Shown in pieces: positions 61,967 through 64,000 of a stretch of DNA of 64,000 nt (position 1 is the stretch's first letter; the number at the start of each line of letters is the position of its first letter). This DNA comes from Paraburkholderia kururiensis. GTDB lineage: Bacteria > Pseudomonadota > Gammaproteobacteria > Burkholderiales > Burkholderiaceae. The position numbers and the translations under genes are program-made. The DNA lies in the NCBI RefSeq assembly GCF_034424375.1, contig NZ_CP139965.1:1736001-1800000 (forward strand), read 5' to 3'. The notes below the pieces were generated by a model. That model saw nothing but the letters and a program-made list of their open reading frames with translations, made no database searches and was not told where the DNA came from.

Positions 61967-62584
61967 TCAGGCCGGCTCCCAATCGATGCTGCGCGCGAGC
62001 CAGTCCGCGGCCGCATCGGCTTGCGGCGGTGCAGCGACGGGACGCGTCATCGCGTAGAGGTAGCTGTCGCCGGCGGCGAGGCCAAGGTTCGGCCGGCACT
62101 CGTGATTCACGAGCCGGCCTTCCAGCGTGAAGCCGAGCCGCTCCATCACGCTGTGCGCTTTGCCGTCCACGGCGCAGTACGCGAAGAGGCGAAACACGGG
62201 CGGTTGGGCGATCGTCCAGTGAAGCAGCTTGCGAAGCGCGTCGAGCGACGCGCGGCGCCGGCGTGCGGGCCCCGGCCGGCTGATCATGAAGCCCACTTCC
62301 ACGCGCGGCAGCGCGGCCTGCATCTGGATCTCGCCCGCGAGCAGCCCCGTTTCCTTGTGCTCCATCACCCAGCGGAACGCACTGCCGCTCTCCCAGTCAG
62401 CACGCACGGCCTCGATGTAGGCAAGCGTCTCGTCGCTCGTGCGATGGCGCGGCATGCGCATGTGGCGCGTGGTTTCTTCGTCGCCGAGCATTTCTTCGAA
62501 CAGCGCCTGCGCGTCGCGGCTTTCGGGCGCGCGCAGCAAGAGCGTGTCGGTCTCGAAGCGTTCGGGCGGACGAAACTGCAGCAT
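61967..62584 (-). CDS. GNAT-family N-acetyltransferase (RimJ/RimL-like)
   Basis: A 205-residue acetyltransferase of the RimJ/RimL type (Acetyltransf_3). It begins with TDTLLLRAPESRDAQALFEEML and has MRMPRHRTSDETLAYIEAV, VEVGFMISRPGPARRRRASLDALRKLLHWT and VMERLGFTLEGRLVNHE. The usual acyl-CoA loop (R/QGxGG/A) is altered here (PARRRRASL). The ATG at 62584 follows GGTGGAG. Acceptor unknown. Confidence 0.87.
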   Translation of the reverse strand: MLQFRPPERFETDTLLLRAPESRDAQALFEEMLGDEETTRHMRMPRHRTSDETLAYIEAVRADWESGSAFRWVMEHKETGLLAGEIQMQAALPRVEVGFMISRPGPARRRRASLDALRKLLHWTIAQPPVFRLFAYCAVDGKAHSVMERLGFTLEGRLVNHECRPNLGLAAGDSYLYAMTRPVAAPPQADAAADWLARSIDWEPA

Positions 62585-62730
62585 CGTGGACTCCACCGGG
62601 GGCGGGATTCGAGTATGTCGCGCGCACGGCGGCCCGGCACGCCGGGGTGCGAATGCAGGCGGCGGGGGGCGAAGTGCAGGCGGGTTCATCGCTTGGTGCG
62701 CAGGTGCATCGTCCGGCGCTCAGCTGCATC

Positions 62731-62788
62731 GCTGTGCATGCAAGTGCATCGCGATGGAGGCAGGTGCGGCGCTGTGCATGCAGGTGCA
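62731..62788 (+). repeat. Direct repeat GCTGTGCATGCARGTGCA, 40-bp period
   Basis: Copies at 62731-62748 and 62771-62788 differ at one base. Looser copies of the TGCATG/AGGTGCA words extend on both sides. Confidence 0.7.
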
Positions 62789-62844
62789 GTGGTGTGCGTG
62801 GGATGCAGCGCCATGCAGGCGGATACATCTACGTCGTCACGCGG

Positions 62845-62906
62845 TTCGTCCCGTGGGCGAGTGCTTCGTGAAGCCGCGCGTGCGAACGGGCTGCCTGCGT
62901 TATCTC
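62845..62906 (+). promoter_or_regulatory. PIP/hrpII box upstream of the 202-residue protein gene
   Basis: TTCGT (62845-62849), 15 bases, TTCGT (62865-62869), 31 bases, TATCTC (62901-62906). The box matches TTCGB-N15-TTCGB; the -10 differs from YANNNT only at the last base. It points at the gene starting at 62993, 87 bases after the -10. Confidence 0.75.
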
Positions 62907-62992
62907 TGTGCTGTGCACGGTCGTGCGTCGAGCGCGCGGCCCGCATGGGCACAGCCCACCCGTTTCAAACGTAGCGAGCGAGGTTCCACCTG

Positions 62993-63601
62993 ATGACGAA
63001 ACTCGACGGCGTTTCCCCTTCCTCACCCGGGGCCATACCGATCGGTCCGGGCGCCGCCACACCCGAGCCCGCGAGTTCTAAGCCGCCCGGCACGCTCACG
63101 GGTACGGTGCTGCCGCCGTCAACGCAAGCCGTACCCAGCGCGCAACTGGCAGAACTGGCAAGACTCGACCCGGTGGGCTCGACGCACGGCAGGCACAGGA
63201 AGGCGACCTTCGCCGCGGGGCCGTCCGGCGTAACGGCTCCCGGTAGCGCGCCGTCGCTGCGCAGACGAAGTCCCGGCGATGCCGAGGCGAAGCGCGCCGC
63301 ACTCGCGCTGCGGCCGAAGGGCAGCGTGGCGAAACCCGTGACCGACAGCACGCATTCGAGTACCCACGAACCGCCGCCGCCGCTCGACGAGGTGCTGACG
63401 CCGCCACACGAAGACACGCCGACGGCCGACGGCGCTCAGGCCACCGGCAAGACGGAGCAGCCCGCGGGACTGCACGAGATGGCGGCGCTGCACAAGCTCG
63501 CGGAGGCGCGTCGGCAACTGGGCGAGCACTGCCGGCAGGCCCTTTCGAAGATCATCGAGAAGGGCGTGGAGATGGTGGTGGAGGCTTCAAGGGCGGCATG
63601 A
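62993..63601 (+). CDS. Candidate hrp-regulated secreted protein, unknown family
   Basis: A 202-residue protein I do not recognise. The first 60 residues are Ser/Pro/Ala/Gly-rich with no signal peptide (VSPSSPGAIPIGPGAATPEP), as in type III substrates. The middle is basic and disordered. The C-terminal 45 residues (LHEMAALHKLAEARRQLGEH and on) form an amphipathic helix suited to chaperone or partner binding. A PIP box lies upstream, and a CesT-type chaperone gene faces it 48 bases away. Effector, translocator or hrp regulator are options. Confidence 0.7.
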   Translation: MTKLDGVSPSSPGAIPIGPGAATPEPASSKPPGTLTGTVLPPSTQAVPSAQLAELARLDPVGSTHGRHRKATFAAGPSGVTAPGSAPSLRRRSPGDAEAKRAALALRPKGSVAKPVTDSTHSSTHEPPPPLDEVLTPPHEDTPTADGAQATGKTEQPAGLHEMAALHKLAEARRQLGEHCRQALSKIIEKGVEMVVEASRAA

Positions 63602-63649
63602 CGGCGGCGCCTGCATAAGCGCGGCTGCACAGGCGCCGCATGGCACCCG

Positions 63650-64000
63650 TCACGCCCTCAACCACATATATTCCCCGGCCACCACGCCCTCGAACATCTC
63701 GTCGGTCGATTCGATGATGTTCTGGCGCCAGTAGCGCCCGTGCTCCGCGTAGTGCGCGAGCAGGTCCGCCAGCACGGCGCCGTCCACGTCGGGGGTCATC
63801 GGCACGCGCAGCACGAGCACGATGCCGCCCGTGTCGGTATCCAGCCCCAGTTGGGCCTGGTCCTGCGCGTAGATCAGCAGGTTGGCTTCCAGCATCAGCC
63901 GGAACACCGTGAGCGTGCGTCCCGCCGTGACCGCGCCGTAGTGGAAATTCGCGTAGAGCGCTTCGAGGTCGTTCTCGAAGTGTTCGAGGCGCACGTCGAA
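63650..64000 (-). CDS. CesT/Tir-type type III secretion chaperone (partial, 5' end off window)
   Basis: About 116 residues are visible, reading leftwards. The frame has no stop before the right edge; a GTG at 63994 could start a 114-residue protein, but the gene may begin further out. The middle segment FRLMLEANLLIYAQDQAQLGLDTDTGGIVLVLRVPMTP has the pattern of class I type III chaperones (leucine-rich helix, then a LGLD strand pair). A second helix follows (LADLLAHYAEHGRYWRQNI). Such proteins bind effectors or translocators before secretion. Its neighbours (PIP-box gene, AWR effector) fit. Confidence 0.75.
   Translation of the reverse strand, partial: FDVRLEHFENDLEALYANFHYGAVTAGRTLTVFRLMLEANLLIYAQDQAQLGLDTDTGGIVLVLRVPMTPDVDGAVLADLLAHYAEHGRYWRQNIIESTDEMFEGVVAGEYMWLRA

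Larger units (their letters stand above)
62585..62992. other. Intergenic region with degenerate repeats and a PIP box
   Basis: 408 bp. The left part (62640-62830) is built from GTGCATGCAGGTGCA-like words, including a 40-bp-spaced direct repeat. The right part carries the PIP box and leader of the secreted-protein gene. Short frames here are read-through of the repeats. Confidence 0.5.

Overview
The window reads as chromosomal DNA from a high-GC betaproteobacterium, most likely Burkholderiaceae in the wide sense (Paraburkholderia, Trinickia, Burkholderia and relatives). The reasons are the strong G/C third-position bias, a Burkholderia-type RpfF/RpfR diffusible-signal pair, an AWR (RipA)-like type III effector and two hrp-type promoter elements (TTCGB-N15-TTCGB). 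The species is an inference; there is no rRNA gene or marker in the window to settle it. I saw no tRNA, rRNA, insertion sequence, prophage or CRISPR array. Gene density is high.

Layout. 1-1222: flagellar stator genes motA and motB (motB cut by the left edge). 1581-2699: aroG. 2788-4352: a His-rich PadR-type regulator and the siderophore-interacting ferric reductase it probably controls, with a 20-bp palindrome in front. 4726-22520: a large organosulfur acquisition island. It holds two ribose-type ABC importers (one ATPase-permease pair; one binding protein-ATPase-permease-permease operon), an SfnB-type acyl-CoA-dehydrogenase-like oxidoreductase, a DmoA/NtaA-type flavin monooxygenase, an orphan sugar-type binding protein, the alkanesulfonate monooxygenase ssuD, tauABC, methanethiol oxidase and an unknown membrane protein. 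22746-30044: glutaminase, an AraC regulator, a DHA2 efflux pump, an esterase, a second-type MreB and an alpha/beta hydrolase. 30045-38670: citrate synthase, a glycogen-debranching-type glycosidase, then an RpiR regulator followed by an aminotransferase with a near-perfect 24-bp palindrome in front, a carboxymuconolactone decarboxylase-like protein, OsmC and a PEP-mutase/isocitrate-lyase homologue. 38671-44009: an AT-rich gap, small metabolic and transport genes, an M20 peptidase and an Ldh2-type dehydrogenase.

44501-48964 is a signalling module: rpfF (BDSF-type fatty-acid signal synthase) and rpfR (its PAS-GGDEF-EAL receptor) face each other with a secreted 20-residue-repeat protein between them. 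49543-52774: periplasmic trehalase, an unknown Gly/Tyr-rich membrane protein and a small exported protein, with two families of short tandem repeats nearby.

52916-64000 appears to be the edge of a type III secretion (hrp) region. It contains a 1137-residue AWR-motif effector with a perfect PIP box and correctly spaced -10 element, a PHA depolymerase, a GST, a winged-helix/NB-ARC regulator, a 202-residue Ser/Pro-rich protein also preceded by a PIP box, and a CesT-type chaperone running off the right edge. The combination of diffusible-signal quorum sensing, hrp-type secretion and sulfonate/thiol scavenging suggests a plant- or fungus-associated lifestyle; that last step is inference.
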